The notes beneath the pieces are model-generated. The model was not told where the DNA came from. It was given only the letters and a program-made list of their open reading frames with translations, and did no database searches. Shown piece after piece: positions 1 to 5,355 of a stretch of 5,355 bases of DNA. Position 1 is the stretch's first letter. The number at the start of each line of letters is the position of its first letter. Position numbers and translations under genes: made by a program. Source of the DNA: Acidobacteriota bacterium (GTDB taxonomy: Bacteria; Acidobacteriota; Terriglobia; UBA7540); assembly GCA_021780055.1 (NCBI GenBank), contig JAJXZM010000344.1:1-5355 (forward strand), written 5' to 3'.

Positions 1-1043
1 GGCTCAGGGTTCGTCATGGAGCGCGGAACCAGCGTGTCCACCACGCGAATGGGCGGCATCATTTCTGCTGAAATAGCGCCCGAGGTGCCCTGCTCCTGCC
101 GGGCCGGCGCCCAGCCGGAATCATTAAAGCCCGGTTTGTCCCAGCCCGGTTTTTCGAGCCGCGCGTCATAAATCTCTCCGTTATAAACGCTGTCGCTCAC
201 GATGGGCCCGGCGGAAGTTTTCCACGAGGTGTCGCTTGAGATGCTTACCGTTTTCCCATCCGCCAGCTCGATATTCATCTGGAACAGGAGCGCCGGGACC
301 TTGTAATAAGGAGCGTCGCCTGTTTCCTGTGTTGCCCAGCCGCCGCCCAGCATCACGCCCACGGCATTCGCGCCGTCTTTCAGCGCAGAGGTGACGTCGT
401 AGGTGGAGTAAAGCACGCGCTTCGGGTAAACCGTCCACGCAGGATCGAGTACTTTGTCGCCGATCTTTTTGCCGTTGATGTGCAACTCATAGTAGCCCAG
501 CGCCGTCACGTAGGCGCGGGCGCGAACCACGTTGCCCGGCAGGGTAAATTCCTTGCGCAGCAGGCCATCCCCGCCGATCCACTGGCCTTTCCAGTCAGAC
601 CGCTCCAGCAAACCCATTCCAAACTTTGCGGGGCGGCTGTAAGCGCCGGCATTTCCGTTGTTCTCCCAGACGCGGCCCTTCCAATAATAGGTGTGTCCGC
701 TTATGAGCGGCTTCCCGCTGTAGACCACCTGGGTCGAGTCCCCGGACACGACTTTCCCGCTGTCCCACACGTCTCCGCGGTCGCCTGCCAGGTTTGCGGG
801 GGTTGATGCGACAAGCACCTGGTAGGCCATCTGCATCACCGCCCGGCCGGAGTCGCCCAGCGTCCACTGGAAGCGCGGCTGGCGCACGTCAATCCCTGTC
901 GGGTTCGTGAGGTACTCGCAGCGCAAATGGAAGGGAGCTTCCGCGCTACTCTGCGCACCGGCAGGAGTGATCGATAGGAGACTGGCAATTGAGATGGTTA
1001 TTGAAACCAGGACAAACCGCAGCAATTCCTTGGATGTGTGCAT
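1..1043 (-). CDS. Secreted alpha-L-rhamnosidase (GH78 family), N-terminal part, cut by the left window edge
   Basis: Seen: an open frame of 347 codons from ATG at 1043 to the window edge with no stop. Residues 1-30 form a Sec signal peptide: K5 and R9, a hydrophobic core at about 10-25, and a likely cleavage AGA|QS after residue 30. Residues ~41-145 look like the fibronectin-III/Ig-like domain that opens many GH78 enzymes (AYQVLVAS, VWDSGKV, TYYWKGRVWE). The linker WKGQWIG (151-157) leads into a domain at ~162-330 matching Bac_rhamnosid_N, with ALGYYELHINGKKIGD (181-196), DPAWTVYPKRVLYSTYDVT (200-218) and GEIYDAR (289-295). MPPIRVV (329-335) begins the next beta-sandwich domain. The catalytic (alpha/alpha)6 barrel lies outside the window, so catalytic residues cannot be checked. 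Known for the family: release of terminal L-rhamnose from plant glycans, pectin side chains or flavonoid glycosides. Inference: periplasmic or extracellular action, co-transcribed with lutAB. A GAGGTG ribosome site 5 bases upstream supports the start. Confidence 0.9.
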   Translation of the reverse strand, partial: MHTSKELLRFVLVSITISIASLLSITPAGAQSSAEAPFHLRCEYLTNPTGIDVRQPRFQWTLGDSGRAVMQMAYQVLVASTPANLAGDRGDVWDSGKVVSGDSTQVVYSGKPLISGHTYYWKGRVWENNGNAGAYSRPAKFGMGLLERSDWKGQWIGGDGLLRKEFTLPGNVVRARAYVTALGYYELHINGKKIGDKVLDPAWTVYPKRVLYSTYDVTSALKDGANAVGVMLGGGWATQETGDAPYYKVPALLFQMNIELADGKTVSISSDTSWKTSAGPIVSDSVYNGEIYDARLEKPGWDKPGFNDSGWAPARQEQGTSGAISAEMMPPIRVVDTLVPRSMTNPE

Positions 1044-1048
1044 TCCTA

Positions 1049-1054
1049 CACCTC
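1049..1054 (-). promoter_or_regulatory. Ribosome binding site of the rhamnosidase gene
   Basis: On the minus strand GAGGTG lies 5 bases before the ATG at 1043. This is a good Shine-Dalgarno match at normal spacing, the best of the window. It fixes the rhamnosidase start and shows that the gene has its own translation initiation although it lies only 48 bases behind the lutB stop. Confidence 0.7.
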
Positions 1055-1091
1055 AACCTGAAGATTGCCAGGAAGGTTTGTCGGACCCAAC

Positions 1092-2543
1092 CTAGCGGAA
1101 CTGTTTTTCCCACCGTTTGCGGAACGGCACGGCATCGGGCACGGGAAAATCGCGTCCCCGTGTCCAATTTGAAAAAGGAAAGAATGGAAGCCGCGAGACC
1201 CACTTTCGCCCGCCGCTCTCGCCCGCCGCGGGCAGCCAGCGGGTTCCAAATCGGACAGCGGCGCCTCCCAGCGAATAGACCCAGGGATGCTTCATCGCCC
1301 AGGCCCACATTCGCATGCCTTTCCCTTCTGAAACAATCTCACCAAAGTGGGGCTCTGCCGGAGCCTGCGCCTGCGCCTGGCCGCGCAAATGCAGCAAAAG
1401 GTCCGGAATGTTGATCTTCACCGGACAGACTTCACGGCACGCGCCGCATAACGAGGACGCAAAAGGAAGCTCCCGGGCCTGGTTCAGCCCCACAAACTGC
1501 GGGGTGATGAGTGCGCCGATCGGGCCGCTGTAAACCCATCCGTAGGCGTGGCCACCGATCTTTCGGTAGACCGGACAGGTGTTGAGGCATGCCCCGCAAC
1601 GGATGCAATAAAGGGCCTCGCGCATCTTTTCGTCAGCCAGCGTTCCGGTGCGTCCGTTGTCGATCAGCACCACGTGCATCTCGTCCGGACCGTCTTCGCC
1701 TGGGCGGCGCGGCCCGGTCAGAATGGAAGTGTAGGATGTCAACTTCTGCCCGGTTGCAGAGCGGCCCAGCAGCCGTAGGAACACGCCCAGGTCATTAAAC
1801 CGGGGAATGATCTTTTCAATTCCAACCAAAGCAATGTGGACGCGGGGGGCCGTGGTGCAAAGGCGGATGTTGCCTTCGTTTTCGATCGTAACCACGCTGC
1901 CCGTTTCCGCCACTGCGAAATTGGCCCCGCTCATGCCCACGCCCGCCTTGGCAAATTTCGCGCGCAAAGCCTTCCGCGCAATAGCCGTAAGCTGCTCGGG
2001 ATCTTCGGTCCGCTCGGAGTGGAGTTTTTCAGAAAAAAGATCAGAAACATCGTGGCGCGTCTTGTGCATGGCCGGCGCAACAATGTGGGCTGGACGCTCC
2101 CCGGAAAGCTGGACGATCATCTCGCCCAAGTCGCTTTCGATGGCCTCGATGCCGGCAGCCCCCAGCGCATGGTTCAGCTCAATTTCCTCGCCCACCATGC
2201 TCTTGCCCTTGACCACCTCCGTTGCTCCGGCGCCTTTGACAATCTCTTTGACGATGTCGCATGCTTGATTGCCGGTTCGGGCCCAATGGACCTTGCCGCC
2301 CTGGCGCTCCACGTTGTCCGCAAATTGGGCAAGGTAATAATCCAGGTGATTCATCACCTCGCACTTCAGCTCGCGCGCACATTGGCGCAGCGCCTCAAAC
2401 CCCGGGACCTGTTCGATCGCATGCAGCCGGTGCGAGTAAAGCCGAAGCGTGGAAGATCGATACGCCTCCTGAAGATGCGCGTCGCCTAGGGCCGTGTGGG
2501 CCCGTTCATGGATAGCCGAACTGTGAACTCCTGTTTCGCTCAT
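1092..2543 (-). CDS. lutB: LutB/YkgF-type iron-sulfur subunit of L-lactate oxidation
   Basis: 483 residues, full length for LutB. Seen: an N-terminal LUD (DUF162) domain at about 70-300 with KGKSMVGEEIELN (112-124), ANFAVAETGSV (207-217) and RVHIALVGIEK (234-244). A ferredoxin-like region follows, with CIRCGACLNTCPVY (C313, C316, C319, C323) and SLCGACREVCPVKI (C366, C369, C373). The C-terminal tail (about 400-483, WAWAMKHPWVYSLG, ending FRKRWEKQFR) looks like the DUF3390 region of LutB. The first cluster motif has four cysteines; the second has three, with Ser363 where a fourth would fall. Known for the family: LutA, LutB and LutC together oxidise L-lactate to pyruvate in the cytoplasm, passing electrons through Fe-S centres. 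The ATG at 2543 overlaps the lutA stop as ATGA, which implies translational coupling. The next gene on the strand is a rhamnosidase, not lutC. The related E. coli YkgF is the main alternative name; identity with the LutB/YkgF family is very secure. Confidence 0.95.
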   Translation of the reverse strand: MSETGVHSSAIHERAHTALGDAHLQEAYRSSTLRLYSHRLHAIEQVPGFEALRQCARELKCEVMNHLDYYLAQFADNVERQGGKVHWARTGNQACDIVKEIVKGAGATEVVKGKSMVGEEIELNHALGAAGIEAIESDLGEMIVQLSGERPAHIVAPAMHKTRHDVSDLFSEKLHSERTEDPEQLTAIARKALRAKFAKAGVGMSGANFAVAETGSVVTIENEGNIRLCTTAPRVHIALVGIEKIIPRFNDLGVFLRLLGRSATGQKLTSYTSILTGPRRPGEDGPDEMHVVLIDNGRTGTLADEKMREALYCIRCGACLNTCPVYRKIGGHAYGWVYSGPIGALITPQFVGLNQARELPFASSLCGACREVCPVKINIPDLLLHLRGQAQAQAPAEPHFGEIVSEGKGMRMWAWAMKHPWVYSLGGAAVRFGTRWLPAAGESGGRKWVSRLPFFPFSNWTRGRDFPVPDAVPFRKRWEKQFR

Positions 2544-3277
2544 TCGTGTTTTTCCAGTAATTCCGCAAGGTGCAGGGTTTGAATCGGCAATTTCTCCCGA
2601 TGGATGTAGCCGGCCAGGTGCAGCAGGCAGCCGGCGTCGTTCGCCACCAGATATTCGACTCCGGCGTCGGCGGCCGCTCGAAGCTTATCCCGCGCCATCG
2701 ACACGGAAACTTCAGGAAACTTCACGGAAAACGTTCCGCCAAAACCGCAGCAGACCTTGTTGTCCTGCAAATCGACGAGTTCAAGACCTTTGACGGCTTT
2801 GATCAATTTGCGTGGTTCCGCCTCAACACCCAGTTCCCGCAGCAGGTGGCAGGAATCATGATAGGCGACCCGGTGTGGGAAACTTGCGCCGACGTCTTCC
2901 ACCTTCATTACTTTGACCAGAAACTCCGAGAACTCATAAAAGCGCTCCCGAAGGCGCTCAGCTTTCTGCAGCAGCTCCGGCTCATTCTCAAACAGTTCCG
3001 GATAGAAAACGCGGAACATCGTCGAGCAGGAACCCGACGGCGCCACGACGTAGTCAGCATCCTCAAACAGATCGAGATTGCGAGTGGCAACCTCGCGCGC
3101 TTCGTCACGATAACCGGTGTTGAAGGCCGGCTGGCCACAGCAGGTCTGCGCAGGATCAAAAGTAACAGTGGCGCCTGCACGCTGCAGGATTCTTACAACC
3201 GATTCGCCCACCTGCGGATAGAACTGGTCACCCAGACAGGTGATGAAGAGTGCAACCTTGGGAGAATTATTTGCCAT
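2540..3277 (-). CDS. lutA: LutA/YkgE-type CCG-domain iron-sulfur subunit of L-lactate oxidation
   Basis: 245 residues, the usual size of LutA/YkgE. Seen: two CCG (cysteine-rich) domains, each with the complete cysteine set. Domain one has C14 (TCLGDQFYP), C46-C47 (TCCGQPAFNTG) and C84 (APSGSC). Domain two has C143 (HDSCHLLRELG), C176-C177 (VCCGFGGTFSVKFPEVS) and C217 (NDAGC). In related proteins such modules hold Fe-S clusters and occur in HdrB, GlpC and GlcF. The stand-alone two-domain form directly before a LUD/ferredoxin protein is specific to LutA. Known: with LutB and LutC it oxidises L-lactate to pyruvate. It is the first gene of the minus-strand run, so the promoter should lie in 3278-3600. 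The start at 3277 has only a weak, distant AGGA upstream, but nearby ATGs at 3287 and 3290 are out of frame and the N-terminus VALFITCLGDQFYP begins as family members do. Confidence 0.95.
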   Translation of the reverse strand: MANNSPKVALFITCLGDQFYPQVGESVVRILQRAGATVTFDPAQTCCGQPAFNTGYRDEAREVATRNLDLFEDADYVVAPSGSCSTMFRVFYPELFENEPELLQKAERLRERFYEFSEFLVKVMKVEDVGASFPHRVAYHDSCHLLRELGVEAEPRKLIKAVKGLELVDLQDNKVCCGFGGTFSVKFPEVSVSMARDKLRAAADAGVEYLVANDAGCLLHLAGYIHREKLPIQTLHLAELLEKHE

Positions 3278-3390
3278 CAGAAACCATCATCCTGCGCCTG
3301 ACGCGCAGCATAGCCTCCATCCGCCGTCGAGTAAGTGAACGCAATATTATCCGCAACAGCGACCTCATTTCCTGCTCGCATAATCAGTTC

Positions 3391-3420
3391 ATTCTATCGC
3401 GCTTCGATTCCTGGTGGAAA
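3391..3420 (-). promoter_or_regulatory. Candidate promoter of the lutA-lutB-rhamnosidase unit
   Basis: Reading the minus strand, TTTCCA (3420-3415, four of six matches to TTGACA) is followed after 18 bases by TAGAAT (3396-3391, five of six matches to TATAAT). This would give a leader of about 105 bases before the lutA ATG. A better -35 match, TTGACT (3428-3423), lies 26 bases upstream of the -10, which is too far. The call rests on consensus matching only. Confidence 0.35.
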
Positions 3421-3558
3421 CAGTCAACCCCTGAAAACCCGCGCAGGGCAATAAAAATCCTGAAGCCGCCCACTGACCACACACGACCGGAAGTGCTACA
3501 ACGTAAGGGAATTCGGTTATGAAGTCAAGCAACTGCCTGGGACAAGACGCAATCAAAC

Positions 3559-3588
3559 TTGACAAAGTGCGGCAAAAACCAACATCCT
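3559..3588 (+). promoter_or_regulatory. Candidate promoter of the metallophosphoesterase gene
   Basis: A perfect TTGACA lies at 3559-3564. The -10 is poor: CATCCT at 3583-3588 after 18 bases matches three of six positions. If real, transcription would begin near 3595, only a few bases before the possible TTG start at 3601, which would favour the ATG at 3613. Chance occurrence is quite possible. Confidence 0.25.
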
Positions 3589-3612
3589 AGAAAGTAGTTT
3601 TTGTGGGGCGAC

Positions 3613-4854
3613 ATGGGACGACATTTGTTCTTTCTGGTCTTCGTTTGGTTGTTTTTCGCCAGCCAGGTCTTCTGGGTGTTTCAAATACGCAAGTTCGGCT
3701 CAAGGCTGATCCCCAACAGAACCCTTCGCCGCGTGCTGGCTGTTGTTGGCGCGGCCGTCTACATCTTTCTGCTCGTCTACAACTTCATGTCGGCCCGGGA
3801 TGTGGCCGCTACCAGCATGACGCTGAAGATTGCCCTTCTTCAAGCCCCGGTGCAATGGTGGGCCTTCGGTTCGGTCGCCGGCTTTGTCCTGGCAATTCCC
3901 TTTGTGGCAACCAATTTTCTTTGGAGCGGTGTGGATAGGCTGAAACGGGAAAAGAACGTCGGCAAAGACGATACGGACCCTTCGTTCTCCCTGGCACGAC
4001 GAAAGTTCCTTTCCCATACGGCAGGCGCCGCGGGCATGGTTCCCCTTGCTGCCTGCGGTTACGGGTTTATCTTTGGCCGTGTCGAGTTTGAAAAATCATT
4101 CGTCCGCATGAAGCTGCCGCGGCTTCCCAGGGAATTCCACGGGTTCCGCATCGCGCAGTTGTCGGATATTCACATCGGGCCGTTCATGCCATCTTCCGAC
4201 GTTCGGCATGTCGTAGATATGACCAACGCGCTGAAGCCGGACCTGATTCTGCTGACCGGAGACTACATCACGTGGGATCCCGATACGCAGGAAGCGGCCG
4301 TCGATTCACTGAGCGGGTTGAAGGCCCCCTTCGGCATTTATGGGTGTCTTGGCAACCACGAAATCATGACGCACACCGAAGCGTCCATTACCGCGCTCTT
4401 TTCCCAGCGCAACATCCGGATTCTGCGGTATGAAAACGCGCCCATCCAGTCAGGCGAAGAAAGCCTGAATCTGATCGGCGTGGACTATGAGTCCCGGCGG
4501 CATTGGGGCTACCGCATGAACCATCCTATCCGGCAATATCTGGATAGAGCTGCCGATCTTATCCGGCCCGATCAGGTCAACATTCTGCTCAGCCACAACC
4601 CCAACACCTTCGACCGCGCTGCGGAACTTGGGATCGACTTGAGCCTCGCTGGCCACACGCACGGCGGGCAGATCTCTCTTGATTCCATCAGCCCGGACCT
4701 TTCGATTGCCCGCATGATGACGCCATACGTCCGGGGCCACTTTCAGAAACCCGGCGGCCAGCTTTACGTCAATCGCGGAATCGGAACCATTGCCGTTCCC
4801 ATCCGTTTTGATGCCCCGCCCGAAATCACCCTCTTTGAACTGGTGAAGGCGTAG
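3613..4854 (+). CDS. Membrane-anchored calcineurin-like metallophosphoesterase, YkuE/YaeI type
   Basis: 413 residues from ATG 3613; an in-frame TTG at 3601 would add four. Neither start has a strong ribosome site, and I chose ATG for codon preference. Seen: hydrophobic helices at about 4-23, 41-59 and 80-102; an arginine/lysine-rich stretch; the twin-arginine motif ARRKFL (128-133); a fourth hydrophobic segment ending LAAC (145-148), a lipobox match; then the phosphoesterase domain from about 170. The dinuclear metal site is complete: DIH (D185, H187), GD (D217), GNHE (N248, H249), H328 in LLSHNP, and GHTHGGQ (H348, H350). NRGIGT (387-392) is also typical of YkuE-like proteins. Basic residues after helices 1 and 3 predict an outside N-terminus and an extracytoplasmic enzyme domain. 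Known: Bacillus YkuE is a Tat-exported relative; chlamydial LpxG is another relative but works on a cytoplasmic lipid A precursor, which fits poorly with an outward domain. The substrate cannot be predicted. It diverges from lutAB and converges with the MFS gene, so it is probably a single-gene unit. Confidence 0.9.
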   Translation: MGRHLFFLVFVWLFFASQVFWVFQIRKFGSRLIPNRTLRRVLAVVGAAVYIFLLVYNFMSARDVAATSMTLKIALLQAPVQWWAFGSVAGFVLAIPFVATNFLWSGVDRLKREKNVGKDDTDPSFSLARRKFLSHTAGAAGMVPLAACGYGFIFGRVEFEKSFVRMKLPRLPREFHGFRIAQLSDIHIGPFMPSSDVRHVVDMTNALKPDLILLTGDYITWDPDTQEAAVDSLSGLKAPFGIYGCLGNHEIMTHTEASITALFSQRNIRILRYENAPIQSGEESLNLIGVDYESRRHWGYRMNHPIRQYLDRAADLIRPDQVNILLSHNPNTFDRAAELGIDLSLAGHTHGGQISLDSISPDLSIARMMTPYVRGHFQKPGGQLYVNRGIGTIAVPIRFDAPPEITLFELVKA

Positions 4855-4953
4855 TCATTCTTCGGTCGTAGGTAAAGAAATCCCACGGCAAAACCCGGCG
4901 GAATCGCCTGCCTTCCCCATGCGAACCCGATAGAATGCAGCACCGACCGGATG

Positions 4954-4977
4954 GCGGGTTTAAATCCGCTGTTTATC
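4954..4977 (+). terminator. Weak candidate terminator of the metallophosphoesterase gene
   Basis: GCGGGTTTAAATCCGC (4954-4969) is a near-perfect palindrome that can fold with GCGG/CCGC plus a G-T pair, and TGTTTAT follows it on the plus strand. It lies 100 bases after the phosphoesterase stop and 17 bases from the end of the convergent MFS gene. The short stem and interrupted T-run make it weak. On the minus strand no T-run follows. Confidence 0.3.
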
Positions 4978-4985
4978 GCAATTCT

Positions 4986-5355
4986 TCAGGAAGTGTTTCC
5001 ATCGGGTGCAAGAAAGTCCTTGCCCTTCTGCTCACGGCCAAGAGCGATAACGATGCCGCCGATCACGATGACAGCTATCTCAAATCCCGCCATCGCCCAG
5101 GCATAGCCCACCCGGTCCCGCAGAGCATATTCGATTGTGTTTGTCGGTGACGCGATCAGAATCCCCAGATGATACGAAAGGCCCGGCAGAAGACCACGGA
5201 CCGAATCAGGCGACAGTTCGCTGAGATGGGCCGGGATAATTCCCCACGCACCCTGCACGCCCATCTGCATTAGAAAGGCGCCAGCGGCCAGAACTCCAAC
5301 CGTGCCCCCAAATGCCCAGAACGGAATAACAACCAACGCCAGGCCAAAAGCGCCA
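4986..5355 (-). CDS. Major facilitator superfamily transporter, C-terminal part, cut by the right window edge
   Basis: Seen: 122 codons in frame with the TGA at 4986-4988, open to the window edge, so the start lies outside. The segment holds part of one membrane helix at the edge (VVIPFWAFG) and three full ones: around LAAGAFLMQMGVQGAWGIIP, around LPGLSYHLGILIAS, and AMAGFEIAVIVIGGIVIAL. Between the first two full helices is ELSPDSVRG (5193-5219), which fits the conserved E-x-x-P-x-x-x-R signature at the loop between helices 10 and 11 of 12-helix MFS carriers. The helices are therefore probably 9 (partial) to 12. A short hydrophilic tail (GREQKGKDF onward) ends the protein in the cytoplasm. 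The style recalls the sialate:H+ symporter group, which includes NanT and the lactate carrier JEN1, but that is impression rather than proof. The substrate is unknown. It is convergent with the phosphoesterase and so not in its operon. Confidence 0.85.
   Translation of the reverse strand, partial: GAFGLALVVIPFWAFGGTVGVLAAGAFLMQMGVQGAWGIIPAHLSELSPDSVRGLLPGLSYHLGILIASPTNTIEYALRDRVGYAWAMAGFEIAVIVIGGIVIALGREQKGKDFLAPDGNTS

Larger units (their letters stand above)
3278..3612. other. Divergent intergenic region between lutA and the metallophosphoesterase gene
   Basis: About 335 bases without a convincing gene. It must carry the start signals for two divergent units, and I see one weak candidate promoter for each direction (listed separately). 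It also holds a short inverted repeat, CCCTG (3429-3433) and CAGGG (3444-3448), with a 10-base loop; no T-run follows it in either direction, so it is not a terminator, but it could be an operator half-site pair. A plus-strand open frame of 90 codons crosses the region but has no recognisable protein character and overlaps the start of lutA. No lutR-like regulator gene, small RNA or riboswitch could be recognised. Confidence 0.6.

Noticed and set aside
946..1414. Overlapping open frames on both strands around the lutB-rhamnosidase junction
   Set aside because: They conflict with the well-supported lutB C-terminus and the rhamnosidase signal peptide and show no protein family features.
1836..2489. 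A 217-codon plus-strand open frame opposite the lutB LUD domain
   Set aside because: Shadow of lutB; low-complexity composition with no family motif.
2540..3277. Calling the CCG-domain protein GlcF, GlpC or HdrB
   Set aside because: GlcF and GlpC carry N-terminal ferredoxin motifs that are missing here, and the coupled LUD-domain gene identifies the LutA/YkgE pair.
2570..3301. A 243-codon plus-strand open frame lying opposite lutA
   Set aside because: It mirrors lutA almost completely, has no recognisable domain, and the minus-strand reading has eight conserved Fe-S cysteines. Long antisense frames are common in GC-rich genes.
3250..3522. A 90-codon plus-strand open frame in the divergent intergenic region
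   Set aside because: It overlaps the 5' end of lutA, has no clear ribosome site, and its product has no domain or regular composition. It would also cover the most plausible promoter region.
4935..5150. A 71-codon plus-strand open frame preceded by the TAGAAT word
   Set aside because: Most of it is antisense to the MFS gene and the product is not protein-like; the nearby promoter-like word alone does not support a gene.
4986..5336. Reading the MFS segment as a complete small protein starting with TTG at 5336
   Set aside because: The frame stays open to the window edge and position 5336 falls within a membrane helix, so this is an internal codon of a longer transporter.

Overview
The window looks like a piece of chromosome from a free-living, plant-polysaccharide-degrading Gram-negative bacterium. 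GC content is moderately high. The style of the proteins (an exported GH78 rhamnosidase, LutA/LutB, a polytopic YkuE-like metallophosphoesterase and an MFS carrier with a PTNTIEYALRDR-type segment) makes me favour Acidobacteriota. That placement comes from general familiarity with such proteins, not from a marker gene, and is only moderately secure. I see no mobile element, CRISPR array, tRNA or rRNA.

Layout: (1) Minus strand, 3277 down to 1: lutA, lutB and the first 347 codons of a secreted alpha-L-rhamnosidase, which runs off the left edge. lutA and lutB overlap by 4 bases (ATGA), and the rhamnosidase starts 48 bases after the lutB stop, so the three probably form one transcript. (2) 3278-3612: a gene-free divergent intergenic region with weak candidate promoters for both directions. 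(3) Plus strand, 3613-4854: a membrane-anchored calcineurin-like metallophosphoesterase with three predicted membrane helices, then an internal twin-arginine motif, a fourth hydrophobic stretch ending in a lipobox-like LAAC, and a complete metal site. (4) 4855-4985: a short convergent intergenic region with a palindrome that may be a weak terminator. (5) Minus strand, 5355 down to 4986: the last 122 codons of an MFS transporter, running off the right edge.

How the genes may work together: LutA and LutB are two of the three subunits of the L-lactate-oxidising LutABC system. In most loci lutC follows lutB; here a rhamnosidase does. Breakdown of 6-deoxyhexoses such as L-rhamnose can give L-lactaldehyde or L-lactate, so a transcript pairing rhamnose release with lactate oxidation is metabolically sensible, but this is inference. 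The truncated MFS carrier may be a monocarboxylate or sugar-acid type transporter, but its substrate cannot be read from the fragment. Nothing in the window amounts to a clearly new system. The points most worth checking are the lutC-less lutAB-GH78 arrangement and the possible dual Sec/Tat, lipobox-bearing metallophosphoesterase.
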